This document shows, piece by piece, positions 23,437-32,526 of a stretch of 32,664 bases of DNA; the stretch's first letter is position 1, and every line of letters starts with the position of its first letter. The notes under the pieces are model-generated. The model did not search any database and had not been told where the DNA came from. It saw only the letters and a program-made list of their open reading frames with translations. A program made the position numbers and the translations under genes. This stretch comes from Mucinivorans sp036654415. GTDB lineage: Bacteria > Bacteroidota > Bacteroidia > Bacteroidales > Rikenellaceae. The stretch lies in the NCBI GenBank assembly GCA_036654415.1, contig JAVVSB010000020.1, positions 1 through 32,664 on the forward strand, read 5' to 3'.

Positions 23437-24528
23437 ATGGCAGAACATAAAATTCTCGACAAACTGGAGGGAATCAAAGAAAAGTTTACGACACTAGGGC
23501 AGCAAATTACCGACCCCAATGTGATGAGCGATATGAAACGCTACATCCAACTGAGCCGCGAATATAAAGAGTTATCGGCGGTGGTTAAAGCTGCCGATAA
23601 ATTCCGCACCGCTGTGGACAACCTACAAGAGGCCAAAACACTGTTTGCCAACGAAAAAGACGAAGAGATGCGCGAAATGGCGCGACAGGAGATAGAGACC
23701 CTGGAGCCTATGGTGGAGCAGATGGAGACTGATATAAAACTGATGCTTATCCCAGCTGACCCACAAGACAGTAAAAATGCCATTGTGGAGATTCGTGGCG
23801 GGGCAGGTGGCGACGAGGCCGCTATTTTTGCTGGCGATTTGATGCGTATGTACCTCAAATTTTTTGAACGTCGCGGCTGGAAAGCCGAAATTACAAGCAC
23901 CAGCGAGGGGACCTCGGGGGGCTTTAAAGAGATTGTCATAAAAGTCTCGGGCGAAGCGGTGTATGGCGTATTAAAATACGAGAGTGGCGTGCACCGTGTG
24001 CAACGTGTGCCACAAACTGAAACTCAAGGGCGTATACACACCTCGGCAGCCTCGGTGGCGGTGCTTCCCGAAGCTGACGAGTTCGATGTGGAGCTAAATG
24101 TGAGCGACATCCGCAAGGATACATTCTGTTCGAGTGGCCCAGGCGGACAATCGGTTAACACCACCTATTCAGCTATCCGCTTGACCCACATACCATCAGG
24201 AATAGTAGTGCAGTGCCAAGACCAGAAATCGCAGCTGAAAAACTACGATAAAGCTCTTGAAGAGCTACGTACACGCCTATACAACCTTGAGTACCAAAAA
24301 TATATGGATAATATTGCCAGTAAGCGCAAAACCATGGTCTCAACGGGCGACCGCTCAGCAAAAATACGCACTTACAACTACCCGCAAGGGCGTATGACAG
24401 ACCACCGCATAGGCTACACAATGTATAATTTGGCAACATTTATGGATGGTGACATTCAGGAGGTTATCGACCGTCTGCAATTTGCCGAAAACGCCGAACG
24501 ACTACAAGCTGCCACAGCAGTAGAATAG
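23437..24528 (+). CDS. prfA: Peptide chain release factor 1
   Basis: RF1 ends translation at UAA and UAG. 363 residues, the normal size. The GGQ loop is SSGPGGQSVNTTYSAIRL (GGQ near residues 236-238), which triggers peptidyl-tRNA hydrolysis; the stop-codon-recognition motif PxT is PQT in VQRVPQTETQGRIHT (near 190), in the form usual for RF1 and not the SPF of RF2. The N-terminal domain is a long coiled coil (LQEAKTLFANEKDEEM). It is a single-gene unit: its own -7 box and a strong terminator after the stop. Confidence 0.97.
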   Translation: MAEHKILDKLEGIKEKFTTLGQQITDPNVMSDMKRYIQLSREYKELSAVVKAADKFRTAVDNLQEAKTLFANEKDEEMREMARQEIETLEPMVEQMETDIKLMLIPADPQDSKNAIVEIRGGAGGDEAAIFAGDLMRMYLKFFERRGWKAEITSTSEGTSGGFKEIVIKVSGEAVYGVLKYESGVHRVQRVPQTETQGRIHTSAASVAVLPEADEFDVELNVSDIRKDTFCSSGPGGQSVNTTYSAIRLTHIPSGIVVQCQDQKSQLKNYDKALEELRTRLYNLEYQKYMDNIASKRKTMVSTGDRSAKIRTYNYPQGRMTDHRIGYTMYNLATFMDGDIQEVIDRLQFAENAERLQAATAVE

Positions 24529-24554
24529 ACAATTGCTCAACAATGAGCTCAGAG

Positions 24555-24595
24555 CGGCTGACTTTTCTAAAATGGAAAGTCAGCCGTTTTATTTT
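24555..24595 (+). terminator. Rho-independent terminator after prfA
   Basis: Arms CGGCTGACTTTTC (24555-24567) and GGAAAGTCAGCCG (24574-24586), 13 bp with one G-U, 6-nt loop, then TTTTATTTT. Confidence 0.93.
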
Positions 24596-24623
24596 GCAAA
24601 GCAAAAATCATTCACTACATTTG
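24593..24623 (+). promoter_or_regulatory. Bacteroidetes promoter for the glycosyltransferase pair
   Basis: TTTG (24593-24596), 19 nt spacer, TACATTTG (24616-24623): a close match to the consensus. ATG at 24655, with AGGAG before it. Confidence 0.75.
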
Positions 24624-24654
24624 TATTAACATCACTTTTTGAAAAACAGGAGCC

Positions 24655-25782
24655 ATGAAAATAGGATTTGATGCTAAACGTCTTTTTTGCAACACCACAG
24701 GGCTGGGTAACTACTCGCGTACACTGGTGAAGGCTCTCGGGGAGCTATATCCTCAGGTGGAGTACATACTCTACTCGCCTAAAGCACCCAACAATTTACA
24801 GACACAGATGTTTTTAGAGAGTGATAGTTTTAAGATACGCACGGCACACTTTTGGTGCAAAAGTATGTGGCGCGCAAGGGGTGTCAAAAAGGATATGGCG
24901 CGCGATGGACTCACCATTTTTCACGGCCTAAGCCACGAGCTTCCCTTAGGGGCAAAACCCAAAGGAATGAAATATGTGGTGACTATGCACGACGTATGTT
25001 ACAGAACATTTCCAGAGATGTTCCCCTGGATAGAACGGCAGATTTACAAGCAGAAATATGCCAATGCCATTGCCAAAGCCGACAAAATAGTGGCTATATC
25101 GGAGAGCACAAAAGAGGATTTAATTCGATTATTCGGAGTAGATAGTTCACGAGTAGAGGTTATCTACCAGCCCCTGAGCCAAACATATTACACCCAACAA
25201 CCAATAGTTCATGCACGTGCGACCATCGCGCACTACGGCATAAAGGGTGACTATGTGCTCTATGTGGGGTCGATTAATGAGCGTAAAAATCTACTTGGAG
25301 TAGTGCGAGGATACGCCATGATTGACCCCGAGAAGCGACTCCCATTGGTGGTCATCGGCGCGGGACAGGGCAAATACCAAGAAAAAGTAATGGCCGAGGC
25401 TGAGAGTTCGGGGGTGGCTCAAGATATGGTTATTATCGACTCTTTATCGCTAACTTCTGCCTTACAAGCATTTTACCAGTGTGCCACAATGATGGTCTAC
25501 CCATCGTTCTACGAAGGTTTTGGGCTGCCTGTGGCCGAGGCTCTGTTAAGCGGCACACCCGTTATCACATCAGCTATCAGTTCGCTGCCTGAAGCGGCAG
25601 GCCCAGGTGCTCTCTATGTGGAACCGAACGACCCCTCACAAATTAGTCAGGCCATAGTACAACTTATGAACAACAAAGCTCTACGTGATGAGCTTGCCAA
25701 ACGAGGAATGAGCTATGTGCTTGAGAAATTTGCCCCCATAAAGTTAACCCAAAGTATGATGAACCTATACCAAAGCATATGA
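24655..25782 (+). CDS. Glycosyltransferase family 4 protein
   Basis: 375-residue GT-B fold enzyme of the GT4 type. It starts KIGFDAKRLFCNTTGLGNYSR, the typical glycine-rich acceptor-side loop, and includes DVCYRTFPEMFP, the segment YVGSINERKNLLGVV and the donor-binding YPSFYEGFGLPVAEALLSGTPV with the E-x7-E motif (EGFGLPVAEA, about residues 286-295). Sugar donor and acceptor cannot be told from sequence; roles in cell-surface polysaccharide or glycan assembly are usual. An AGGAG lies 4 nt before the ATG. It overlaps the next glycosyltransferase by 4 nt and has its own promoter. Confidence 0.92.
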   Translation: MKIGFDAKRLFCNTTGLGNYSRTLVKALGELYPQVEYILYSPKAPNNLQTQMFLESDSFKIRTAHFWCKSMWRARGVKKDMARDGLTIFHGLSHELPLGAKPKGMKYVVTMHDVCYRTFPEMFPWIERQIYKQKYANAIAKADKIVAISESTKEDLIRLFGVDSSRVEVIYQPLSQTYYTQQPIVHARATIAHYGIKGDYVLYVGSINERKNLLGVVRGYAMIDPEKRLPLVVIGAGQGKYQEKVMAEAESSGVAQDMVIIDSLSLTSALQAFYQCATMMVYPSFYEGFGLPVAEALLSGTPVITSAISSLPEAAGPGALYVEPNDPSQISQAIVQLMNNKALRDELAKRGMSYVLEKFAPIKLTQSMMNLYQSI

Positions 25783-26660
25783 GATTTTCAATACTGATAC
25801 CTTCGTGGAATAACCTGGAGTTTCTAAAGCTATGCGTGAGAAGTTTTCGTCTCAATTCGCGTTACCCTCACCAGATAATCATCCACGTCAACCAGGGGTC
25901 TGATGGTACGTTGGAGTGGGTCAAAAGCGAGGGGCTGGAATACACCTATTCCGAACAAAACATAGGGGTGTGCTGGGCCCTAAACGGAATGAGACCACTG
26001 GTCAAAACCGACTATATAGCCTTTGCCAACGACGATATGTATGCCCTGCCTGATTGGGATTTTTACCTTGAACAGGAGATTTTGCGACTGGGACACAAAC
26101 TGTTCTTCTTGAGCTCCACACTAATACAACCACGCAAATTCTTTTGCTCAGCCATAATCGCCCCACAAGATTATGGGCAGGGTGTGGAGGACTTTCGCGA
26201 GGCAGATTTACTACGCGACTTTGCCACCTTCGCCCACCCAGATTGGTTCGGCAGTACCTGGCCCCTAAATGTGGTGCATCGCGACACCTGGGATATGGTG
26301 GGGGGATACTCGGTGGAGTATTCGCCAGGGATGTACTCAGACCCTGACTTCTCGGCCAAGCTATGGATGGCTGGGGTGCGCTATTTCAAAGGGATATCGC
26401 GCAGTCGCCTCTACCACTTCGAGGCACGTAGCACAGCACGAGTAACCAAAAACAACGGGAGCCGTCAATTTTTGTTTAAATGGGGTATCACCTCCAGCTC
26501 ATTTATGCGTAACGTGTTGCGCCGTGGAGAACCATTTGATGAAACTAAATTATTAGATATAAATACATTACCTCTGAAAAAAGATATTCTTAGAAGTCGC
26601 CTAAAACGGATTTTGGAGAGTGTAAAAAAAACAGGCAACGCAAAAACCTTGTGGCAATAA
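25779..26660 (+). CDS. Glycosyltransferase family 2 protein
   Basis: 293-residue GT-A fold enzyme. The N-terminal nucleotide-binding part has ILIPSWNNLEFLKLCVRS, a DDM motif in FANDDMYALPDW (Mn/Mg and donor binding, about residues 83-94), and a later WDMVGGYSVEYSPGMYSDPDFSAKL (motif GGY then DPDFS) as in family 2. The C-terminal tail is basic (LRSRLKRILESVKKT). Start overlaps the upstream stop as ATGA, so it is coupled to the GT4 gene. Substrates unknown; together they probably extend one glycan. Confidence 0.9.
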   Translation: MRFSILIPSWNNLEFLKLCVRSFRLNSRYPHQIIIHVNQGSDGTLEWVKSEGLEYTYSEQNIGVCWALNGMRPLVKTDYIAFANDDMYALPDWDFYLEQEILRLGHKLFFLSSTLIQPRKFFCSAIIAPQDYGQGVEDFREADLLRDFATFAHPDWFGSTWPLNVVHRDTWDMVGGYSVEYSPGMYSDPDFSAKLWMAGVRYFKGISRSRLYHFEARSTARVTKNNGSRQFLFKWGITSSSFMRNVLRRGEPFDETKLLDINTLPLKKDILRSRLKRILESVKKTGNAKTLWQ

Positions 26661-26728
26661 TTTTAAACGGTGGTACGCAATTTGCAGGTCACTTTTGGAG
26701 TTATTAAGTGTAAAACAGAGAGAGAGAA

Positions 26729-28279
26729 ATGAATATCAAAATATTATGGGTAGACGACGAGATTGAACTACTCAAACCACATATTCTATTCCTTCAAGCC
26801 AAGGGATACACCATGTCAACAGCCAATAATGGCTACGATGCTTTGGATATGGTGGGCACCGATAAGTTCGATTTAATTATCTTGGACGAGATGATGCCAG
26901 GTATTACAGGACTCGAAACACTCCAAAAGTTAAAACAGATAAGCCCAACTACCCCAGTGGTGATGGTCACCAAATCGGAGCAGGAGAGTATTATGGATAG
27001 GGCTGTGGGCAGTAAGATTGCCGACTACCTAATTAAGCCTGTGAACCCCAACCAAGTGCTGTTGGCCATAAAAAAGAGCGTACACAAGCAGCAATTAGTC
27101 TCGGAACAGAGCACCGCTGACTACAGGGCCGAATTTTCGCAAATATCGCAGGATATATCCTCGGCTCGCACCTTTGAACAGTGGCAACAGATTTATAAAC
27201 GCATTGTTGGATGGGATATTGAGCTTGGCGCATCGAGCGACCGTGGGGTATCCGAAATACTACAATACCAAAAAAATGAAGCCAATGCTGAGTACGCCAA
27301 ATTCGTAAAAAACCACTACTTGGACTGGTTTGACGACAAGAATAAAGAGCGGCCAGTGCTTTCGCATACACTCTTCAAAAATAAAGTTTTTCCAGTGGTT
27401 GACCAATCCCAAAAGACCACCTTCCTACTTATTGATAATTTCCGCTACGACCAGTGGCTAATGGTAAGGGACTTCTTTACGGAGAATTTCGACATCGAAG
27501 ATGAAGATTTCTACTGTTCCATTCTGCCCACTGCCACACAGTATGCACGCAACTCTATTTTTGCGGGGCTCACTCCACTAGCCATTGACAAACTTATGCC
27601 AAAGCTATGGCTGAACGACTCAGAAGAGGGGGGCAAAAACAAATACGAAGAGGATTTCCTGAGGCGTCTGCTACAGACTACAGGTAAAAACTACAAGCTC
27701 TACTTTGAAAAGTTGATTCGCCCCGAGGCTGGCAAACGACTACTGGAAAATCTAGACAAGGTGACCTCGGCCGACTTTTCGGTAATTGTCTACAATTTTT
27801 TGGATATACTCTCGCACGCCCGTACCGATACCGAAATAATACGCGAATTGGCCGATGACGAAGCTGCATTTCGCTCGCTAACCCGCTCATGGTTTGAGCA
27901 CTCAGACCTGCTAGAGATTATACGCCGCTTGGGACAAAAGGGCCATACGATTATCATTTCGTCGGACCACGGTACCCAACGCGTAGAAAACCCAATCAAG
28001 ATAATAGGAGACAAAGAGACCTCGGCCAATCTCCGTTACAAGAGCGGTCGCAACCTTGATTACAACCCTAAAGATGTTTTTGCCATCACAAAACCAGAAC
28101 TAGCACACCTGCCCAAGAGTAACCTAACATCGAGCTATATTTTTGCACTGGGACGCGATTTTTTGGTCTACCCCAACAATTACAACCATTTTGTGCGCTA
28201 CTATCGCGGAACTTTCCAACACGGTGGCATATCAATGGAGGAGATGATAGTACCCTTTATTACACTTAAACCACGATAA
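26729..28279 (+). CDS. porX: PorX, response regulator with alkaline-phosphatase-superfamily (PglZ-type) domain
   Basis: PorX is a regulator of the type IX secretion system, paired with the sensor PorY and acting with a sigma factor; it also has a zinc-dependent phosphatase-type domain that cleaves cyclic or linear oligonucleotides in characterised members. 516 residues. Receiver domain: DDE at 9-11, phospho-acceptor Asp53 (LIILDEMMPG), Lys near 108 (DYLIKPVNP). A helical linker follows (about 125-215). The C-terminal domain has LLIDNFRYDQW, PTATQYARNSIF with the Thr nucleophile, and SSDHGTQR for metal binding. Start at ATG 26729 after a GAGAGAGAGAA tract. tsaE starts directly after its stop. 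Confidence 0.95.
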   Translation: MNIKILWVDDEIELLKPHILFLQAKGYTMSTANNGYDALDMVGTDKFDLIILDEMMPGITGLETLQKLKQISPTTPVVMVTKSEQESIMDRAVGSKIADYLIKPVNPNQVLLAIKKSVHKQQLVSEQSTADYRAEFSQISQDISSARTFEQWQQIYKRIVGWDIELGASSDRGVSEILQYQKNEANAEYAKFVKNHYLDWFDDKNKERPVLSHTLFKNKVFPVVDQSQKTTFLLIDNFRYDQWLMVRDFFTENFDIEDEDFYCSILPTATQYARNSIFAGLTPLAIDKLMPKLWLNDSEEGGKNKYEEDFLRRLLQTTGKNYKLYFEKLIRPEAGKRLLENLDKVTSADFSVIVYNFLDILSHARTDTEIIRELADDEAAFRSLTRSWFEHSDLLEIIRRLGQKGHTIIISSDHGTQRVENPIKIIGDKETSANLRYKSGRNLDYNPKDVFAITKPELAHLPKSNLTSSYIFALGRDFLVYPNNYNHFVRYYRGTFQHGGISMEEMIVPFITLKPR

Positions 28280-28699
28280 ATGAAAGAGACATACTCCCTT
28301 GGAGAGTTGCCCGAGGTGGGGCAACTTATTTTAGACGAAGCCCGCTCGCGCGGCACCAATATCATAGCACTCTATGGTCCCATGGGTTCAGGTAAGACCA
28401 CCCTGACGGGGGCAATTTGTGAACTGCTGGAGGTTCAACAAACACCAAGCAGTCCTACTTTTGCAATAATTAATACGTATACCACCACAGATGGAGACAA
28501 CGTAAACCACTTCGATTTTTATAGGATAAAAAACATAGAAGAGGCCTATGATTTTGGATATCAGGAATATTTCTACTCCGATGAGTTGTGTATTGTAGAG
28601 TGGCCCGAACTGGTAGAGGGGTTGCTTCCAGCCGAAAGAACACTTATTGTAAAGATAGAGGTCACCTCGCCCTCGACACGCAAATTTACAATCATATAA
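28280..28699 (+). CDS. tsaE: tRNA threonylcarbamoyladenosine biosynthesis ATPase
   Basis: TsaE supports the TsaB-TsaD complex that makes N6-threonylcarbamoyladenosine at position 37 of tRNAs reading ANN codons. 139 residues, normal. Walker A GPMGSGKTTLTGAI (about residues 34-47), followed by QTPSSPTFAIINTY, HFDFYRIKN and CIVEWPE, all hallmark segments of the family. It starts immediately after porX and is 6 nt from the M28 peptidase gene, so the three form an operon. Confidence 0.95.
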   Translation: MKETYSLGELPEVGQLILDEARSRGTNIIALYGPMGSGKTTLTGAICELLEVQQTPSSPTFAIINTYTTTDGDNVNHFDFYRIKNIEEAYDFGYQEYFYSDELCIVEWPELVEGLLPAERTLIVKIEVTSPSTRKFTII

Positions 28700-28705
28700 G
28701 AAAAT

Positions 28706-29587
28706 ATGTTTAAAATATTACTATCCATCATTTTACTTTTTCTGTCGTTACATAGTTTCGCCCTGCCACCCATTGACCGAGGTATGAAGATAATTGATTT
28801 AAAATCAGCCAAAGCACAAGTGGAATTTCTCTCTAGCGATGTACTACGTGGACGACTCACAGGCAGCAGCGAAAACCTAATAGCGGGGCTCTATTTAGAG
28901 TCATTGCTCAAGGAGATGGGATACAAAACTATGGTTCAAGAGTTTGAGGCTAGAGGAAGTCATATGCAAAATATTTTAGCTCTCCTACCAGGCAAAGACA
29001 CCACACAGGTGGCCGTAATTGGGTCGCACTACGACCACTTGGGGGTAGATTCGCTGGGCGATGTATACAACGGAGCCGACGACAACGCCTCGGGCGTGGC
29101 AGCTATAATACAGATAGCCAAAGCTTTTAAGACCTCTGGGGTGGTACCTCAGCAGAGCCTTGTATTCGCACTGTGGGATGGCGAGGAGAACGGATTGAAT
29201 GGTTCAAGGTACTTTGTCAAGAATTTTGAAAAGAGAACCAAGATAAAGTCATATCTAAATTTCGATATGATAGGGCGCAACACAGATGAGAGCCGTCCTC
29301 AACTATTTCGCTATTTTTACACCAAGGAGCAGAAACAATATGCCACATGGCTCAATGAGGCTATCAAAAAATACAATCTGAAATTAGAGCCTGATTTTAG
29401 ATTTCTACCCGATGGTGGTAGTGACAACGCTAGTTTTTCGCGCGCTGGGGTGCCAACTGTGTGGTACCACACCGATGGACATGCTGATTTTCACCAACCA
29501 AGCGACACATCAGATAAGATAAACTGGGACAAGATGATGGATATAATCCGCTCAGCCTATTACCTCTTTTGGCAGATGGCCAATTAA
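28706..29587 (+). CDS. Exported M28 family zinc aminopeptidase
   Basis: 293 residues with a signal peptide, MFKILLSIILLFLSLHSFA, cut before LPP. The M28 zinc ligands and catalytic residues are visible: IGSHYDHLG (His), GADDNASGVAA (bridging Asp), WDGEENGLNGS (Glu base and Glu ligand), NFDMIGRN (Asp) and HTDGHADFHQPSD (His). It should release N-terminal amino acids in the periplasm or outside the cell; substrate preference unknown. It is the third gene after porX and tsaE; as a secreted protein it would fit a secretion regulator's neighbourhood, but I see no T9SS C-terminal domain on it. Confidence 0.93.
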   Translation: MFKILLSIILLFLSLHSFALPPIDRGMKIIDLKSAKAQVEFLSSDVLRGRLTGSSENLIAGLYLESLLKEMGYKTMVQEFEARGSHMQNILALLPGKDTTQVAVIGSHYDHLGVDSLGDVYNGADDNASGVAAIIQIAKAFKTSGVVPQQSLVFALWDGEENGLNGSRYFVKNFEKRTKIKSYLNFDMIGRNTDESRPQLFRYFYTKEQKQYATWLNEAIKKYNLKLEPDFRFLPDGGSDNASFSRAGVPTVWYHTDGHADFHQPSDTSDKINWDKMMDIIRSAYYLFWQMAN

Positions 29588-29604
29588 AAAATTCGCTTAA
29601 GACC

Positions 29605-29654
29605 AAGAAGCTGTTATAAGTCAAATAGCTCATAATAATTATACAACTTCTAAC
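29605..29654. repeat. 50-nt palindromic repeat, copy 2
   Basis: AAGAAGCTGTTATAA at the left and TTATACAACTTCTAAC at the right pair imperfectly; same length and ends as copy 1 at 18283-18332 (first 11 and last 7 bases identical, and most of the other arm bases), with diverged centre. It lies 17 nt after the M28 stop and runs into the terminator. Confidence 0.55.
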
Positions 29655-29684
29655 CCGCACTTGAACGGTCGCGGGTTATTTTTT
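29651..29684 (+). terminator. Rho-independent terminator after the porX-tsaE-M28 operon
   Basis: Arms TAACCCGC (29651-29658) and GCGGGTTA (29671-29678), 8 bp, 12-nt loop, followed by six T. Confidence 0.88.
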
Positions 29685-29716
29685 GCACCGAAGAGAGATA
29701 AATCCAAAAAAATTCG

Positions 29717-29724
29717 TAATTTTG
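29717..29724 (+). promoter_or_regulatory. Bacteroidetes -7 box for smpB
   Basis: TAATTTTG fits TAnnTTTG; the ATG at 29734 follows closely, leaving a leader of only a few nt. No -33 box at proper distance. Confidence 0.45.
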
Positions 29725-29733
29725 CTCAATATT

Positions 29734-30186
29734 ATGGAGCAACGTAAAATAGAGATTAAAAACCGTCGTGCCACTTTCGATTACGAAATACTCGAAACGT
29801 GGGTCTCTGGTATTGTGCTCACGGGCACCGAAATCAAATCGTTGCGCACAGGTAAGGCCTCATTGGTGGATTGCTACTGCTACTTCGACAACTCTGAACT
29901 ATACGTTAGGGGAATGAATATAGCTGAATATCATTGGGGTACATACAACAACCATCAACCTAAACGTGACCGTAAGTTGCTACTTAACCGCAAGGAGCTG
30001 CGCAAAATAGAACGCGTAGCCCAAGACAAGGGGATAACTATTGTGGGGCTCAAAATGTTCGTAAACGAAAAGGGGCTGGCCAAACTACTGATAGGTCTGG
30101 GACGCGGCCGGAAAATTTATGACAAAAGGGAACACCTGAAAGAGAAAGATTCGCTGCGCGAAATGGATAGAGCCATGAAACGATAG
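29734..30186 (+). CDS. smpB: SsrA-binding protein SmpB
   Basis: SmpB binds tmRNA and brings it to stalled ribosomes for trans-translation. I use ATG 29734 (MEQRKIEIKNRRATFDYEI) rather than an upstream frame extension, since homologs begin there and the -7 box lies just before it; 150 residues, normal. Motifs: GTEIKSLRTGKASLVD (about residues 31-46), NIAEYHWGTYNNHQPKRDRKLL and the C-terminal tail LGRGRKIYDKREHLKEKD, which reaches into the decoding site. It starts a unit that probably continues with the YeiH and pyrD genes. Confidence 0.97.
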   Translation: MEQRKIEIKNRRATFDYEILETWVSGIVLTGTEIKSLRTGKASLVDCYCYFDNSELYVRGMNIAEYHWGTYNNHQPKRDRKLLLNRKELRKIERVAQDKGITIVGLKMFVNEKGLAKLLIGLGRGRKIYDKREHLKEKDSLREMDRAMKR

Positions 30187-30214
30187 TCTACAAAAACAAA
30201 TTAGTCAAAAAAAG

Positions 30215-31480
30215 ATGTTCAAGAAACTGTTTAATGAAGATTGGCTGGCTACCATAGCAGGCCTACTTATAATGTTGCTGGCCATAATACTCACCTCATT
30301 AGCTGGCTCGGAGCTTATAACTGGCCACAGTTCTGTGCCGTCGATGGTGATTATGCCCAAAAACTTGGACACCAACGGTGACTGGAGTAATTTATTGCTT
30401 TTTTTCGGAGGGCTCTTCCTGATAACATTCGTGGCACTGTCACTACAAAAAAAATCGGTAAATAATCTATTTTGGTCACTATTGACCGTCGTTGCACTCT
30501 CTTTTGCAGCTAATTACATTGCCTCGATGGGAACGGTAAAAGAGTTAACAGGGCTGGAAGGGGTGTTCTTTGCCGTGGCCATCGGACTACTTGTTAGTAA
30601 CACCGTGGGGACTCCCAAGTGGCTTAAGGGGGCTCTGCATAGCGAATTCTACGTCAAGATAGGGCTTGTACTGCTAGGTACAACCATCATCTTTAGCGAG
30701 ATAATGACAGCTGGATTGCTTGGTATGATGCAGGCTTTGATAGTGATTCTGAGCGTGTGGGGCTTTGCCTACTGGATGGCGCGCAAGTTCAACGTTGACC
30801 GCGAGATGAGCACCATGTTGGCCTCGGCAGTGTCAATCTGTGGGGTTTCGGCAGCCATAGCCACAGCTGGAGCCATAAAAGGTGACAGTAAAAAACTCTC
30901 CTACGTAATCTCACTGGTGCTGGTATGCGCCATACCAATGATGTATATTATGCCCTATGTGGTAGGATGGTTAGGGCTTTCGGCAGAAGTTGGCGGAGCT
31001 TGGCTAGGGGGTACTATCGACACCACGGGAGCCGTTGTGGCGGCAGGGTCGGCTTTGGGCGAGGTAGGAGAAAAATATAGTGTTATAGTCAAAAGTTCGC
31101 AAAACGTGCTTTTGGGATTTGCGGCCCTATTTATATCAATATACTGGACATACAAGGGTAAAGGACACCGTGACAAGGCTAGCGTGGGGCTACTGTGGGA
31201 GCGATTCCCTAAATTCGTATTGGGTTTTATTGTGGCTTCGTTAATTTTTAGCTTTGTTTTAGAAGCTCCTATGGCTAAGGAAGTTATAAAATCAACCAAA
31301 AATTTGCAAAACGCACTCTTCTCGGTGGCCTTTGTATGCATAGGGCTAGAAACACGTTTTAAAGATATTTTTGACGACAAATTCAGCCGCCCTATGTATG
31401 CCTTTCTCATAGCCCAACTATTCAATATTATTTTGACCCTCATTGTGGCTTCCGTCCTATTTGGACACATCCTTTTCTAA
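30215..31480 (+). CDS. YeiH/UPF0324 family membrane protein (putative sulfate exporter type)
   Basis: 421-residue integral inner-membrane protein with about eleven hydrophobic segments, beginning IAGLLIMLLAIILTSLAG and ending LFNIILTLIVASVLFGHIL. Family-typical motifs are MASAVSICGVSAAIATA-like LASAVSICGVSAAIATAGAIK, GGTIDTTGAVVAAGSALGE and FVCIGLETRFKD (seen separately). The family is annotated as a putative sulfate or sulfonate exporter in databases, but the substrate is not proven. Sulfur-related transport would suit the sulfide-using Thi4 in this genome, as inference only. 28 nt after smpB and 11 nt before pyrD, so probably cotranscribed. Confidence 0.88.
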   Translation: MFKKLFNEDWLATIAGLLIMLLAIILTSLAGSELITGHSSVPSMVIMPKNLDTNGDWSNLLLFFGGLFLITFVALSLQKKSVNNLFWSLLTVVALSFAANYIASMGTVKELTGLEGVFFAVAIGLLVSNTVGTPKWLKGALHSEFYVKIGLVLLGTTIIFSEIMTAGLLGMMQALIVILSVWGFAYWMARKFNVDREMSTMLASAVSICGVSAAIATAGAIKGDSKKLSYVISLVLVCAIPMMYIMPYVVGWLGLSAEVGGAWLGGTIDTTGAVVAAGSALGEVGEKYSVIVKSSQNVLLGFAALFISIYWTYKGKGHRDKASVGLLWERFPKFVLGFIVASLIFSFVLEAPMAKEVIKSTKNLQNALFSVAFVCIGLETRFKDIFDDKFSRPMYAFLIAQLFNIILTLIVASVLFGHILF

Positions 31481-31491
31481 CAAACCCAACT

Positions 31492-32526
31492 ATGTATAAG
31501 CATATTATTCGTCCTCTACTTTTCAAGGTCAACCCCGAAACCATACATCACCTCACCATTAGAGGAATGCAGTTGGTTGGTTATGTGCCTTTGGCTAAGA
31601 GCTTTATTAGACTCTGTTTCAGGGTCAAAGACAAGGCCTTGGAGCGAGAGGTATTTGGCATAAAGTTCCCCAACCCTGTTGGACTAGCCGCTGGATTAGA
31701 CAAAAACGCCGAAGCATACGAGGTGTTGGGAGCCATGGGCTTTGGTTTTGTGGAGATAGGCACCGTAACCCCACGCGCCCAAGATGGTAACGACAAACCG
31801 CGACTGTTTCGCCTGCCAAAAGATATGGCATTGATTAATCGCATGGGTTTCAATAATATGGGTGTAGAAAATGCTATCCACAATCTGCGCCACCGCAACC
31901 ATAAACTTATTGTGGGAGGCAATATAGGCAAGAACACGACCACAGCCAACGAGGATGCAGCCGCCGATTACCTGCGCCTTTTTCGCGCTATGTATGACTA
32001 TGTAGACTATTTTACAGTTAACATATCGTGCCCCAACGTAGTAAACTTAAGGCAGCTGCAGAACAAAGACAACATAGTTGAGATACTAGAACTGCTACGC
32101 GATTTCCGTAAAGGTCAATCAGACTACCGCCCAATAGTACTTAAAATTTCGCCCGATTTGGCATCTGAACAGATTGATGTGATGATTGATGTGGTACGTC
32201 AATGTCGCATTGACGGTATTATGGTGGCCAACACCACCACCTCGCGAGAGGGACTAACAACCGAAAGAAGTCAGGTGAAAAAAATTGGCAACGGAGGGCT
32301 TAGCGGTGCACCACTCACCATACGTACACGCGAAATGGTGCGCTATGTCCACCAGAAAACTCAAGGTAAAATTCCAATTATCGGCGTGGGAGGAATAATG
32401 AGCGCACAAGATGCCACAGCAATGATAGAGGCTGGCGCTTCGTTGGTGCAAATCTACTCTGGCTTTATCTACAACGGCCCAACCATGCCACGCGATATAT
32501 GCCGCGAAATTCTAAAAAAACAGTAA
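31492..32526 (+). CDS. pyrD: Quinone-dependent dihydroorotate dehydrogenase (class 2)
   Basis: Oxidises dihydroorotate to orotate in pyrimidine synthesis and passes electrons to membrane quinone. 344 residues, length and N-terminal membrane-associating helix (KHIIRPLLFKVNPETIHHL) of class 2. Motifs: GLAAGLDKNAEAYE (about residues 64-77), IGTVTPRAQDGNDKPR-type FMN loop, NRMGFNN, NISCPN with the catalytic Ser (about residue 180), VANTTTSR and IPIIGVGGIMSAQDA near the C-terminus with QIYSGF. In an anaerobe, menaquinone is the likely acceptor. 11 nt after the YeiH gene; no terminator is seen after it. Confidence 0.96.
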   Translation: MYKHIIRPLLFKVNPETIHHLTIRGMQLVGYVPLAKSFIRLCFRVKDKALEREVFGIKFPNPVGLAAGLDKNAEAYEVLGAMGFGFVEIGTVTPRAQDGNDKPRLFRLPKDMALINRMGFNNMGVENAIHNLRHRNHKLIVGGNIGKNTTTANEDAAADYLRLFRAMYDYVDYFTVNISCPNVVNLRQLQNKDNIVEILELLRDFRKGQSDYRPIVLKISPDLASEQIDVMIDVVRQCRIDGIMVANTTTSREGLTTERSQVKKIGNGGLSGAPLTIRTREMVRYVHQKTQGKIPIIGVGGIMSAQDATAMIEAGASLVQIYSGFIYNGPTMPRDICREILKKQ

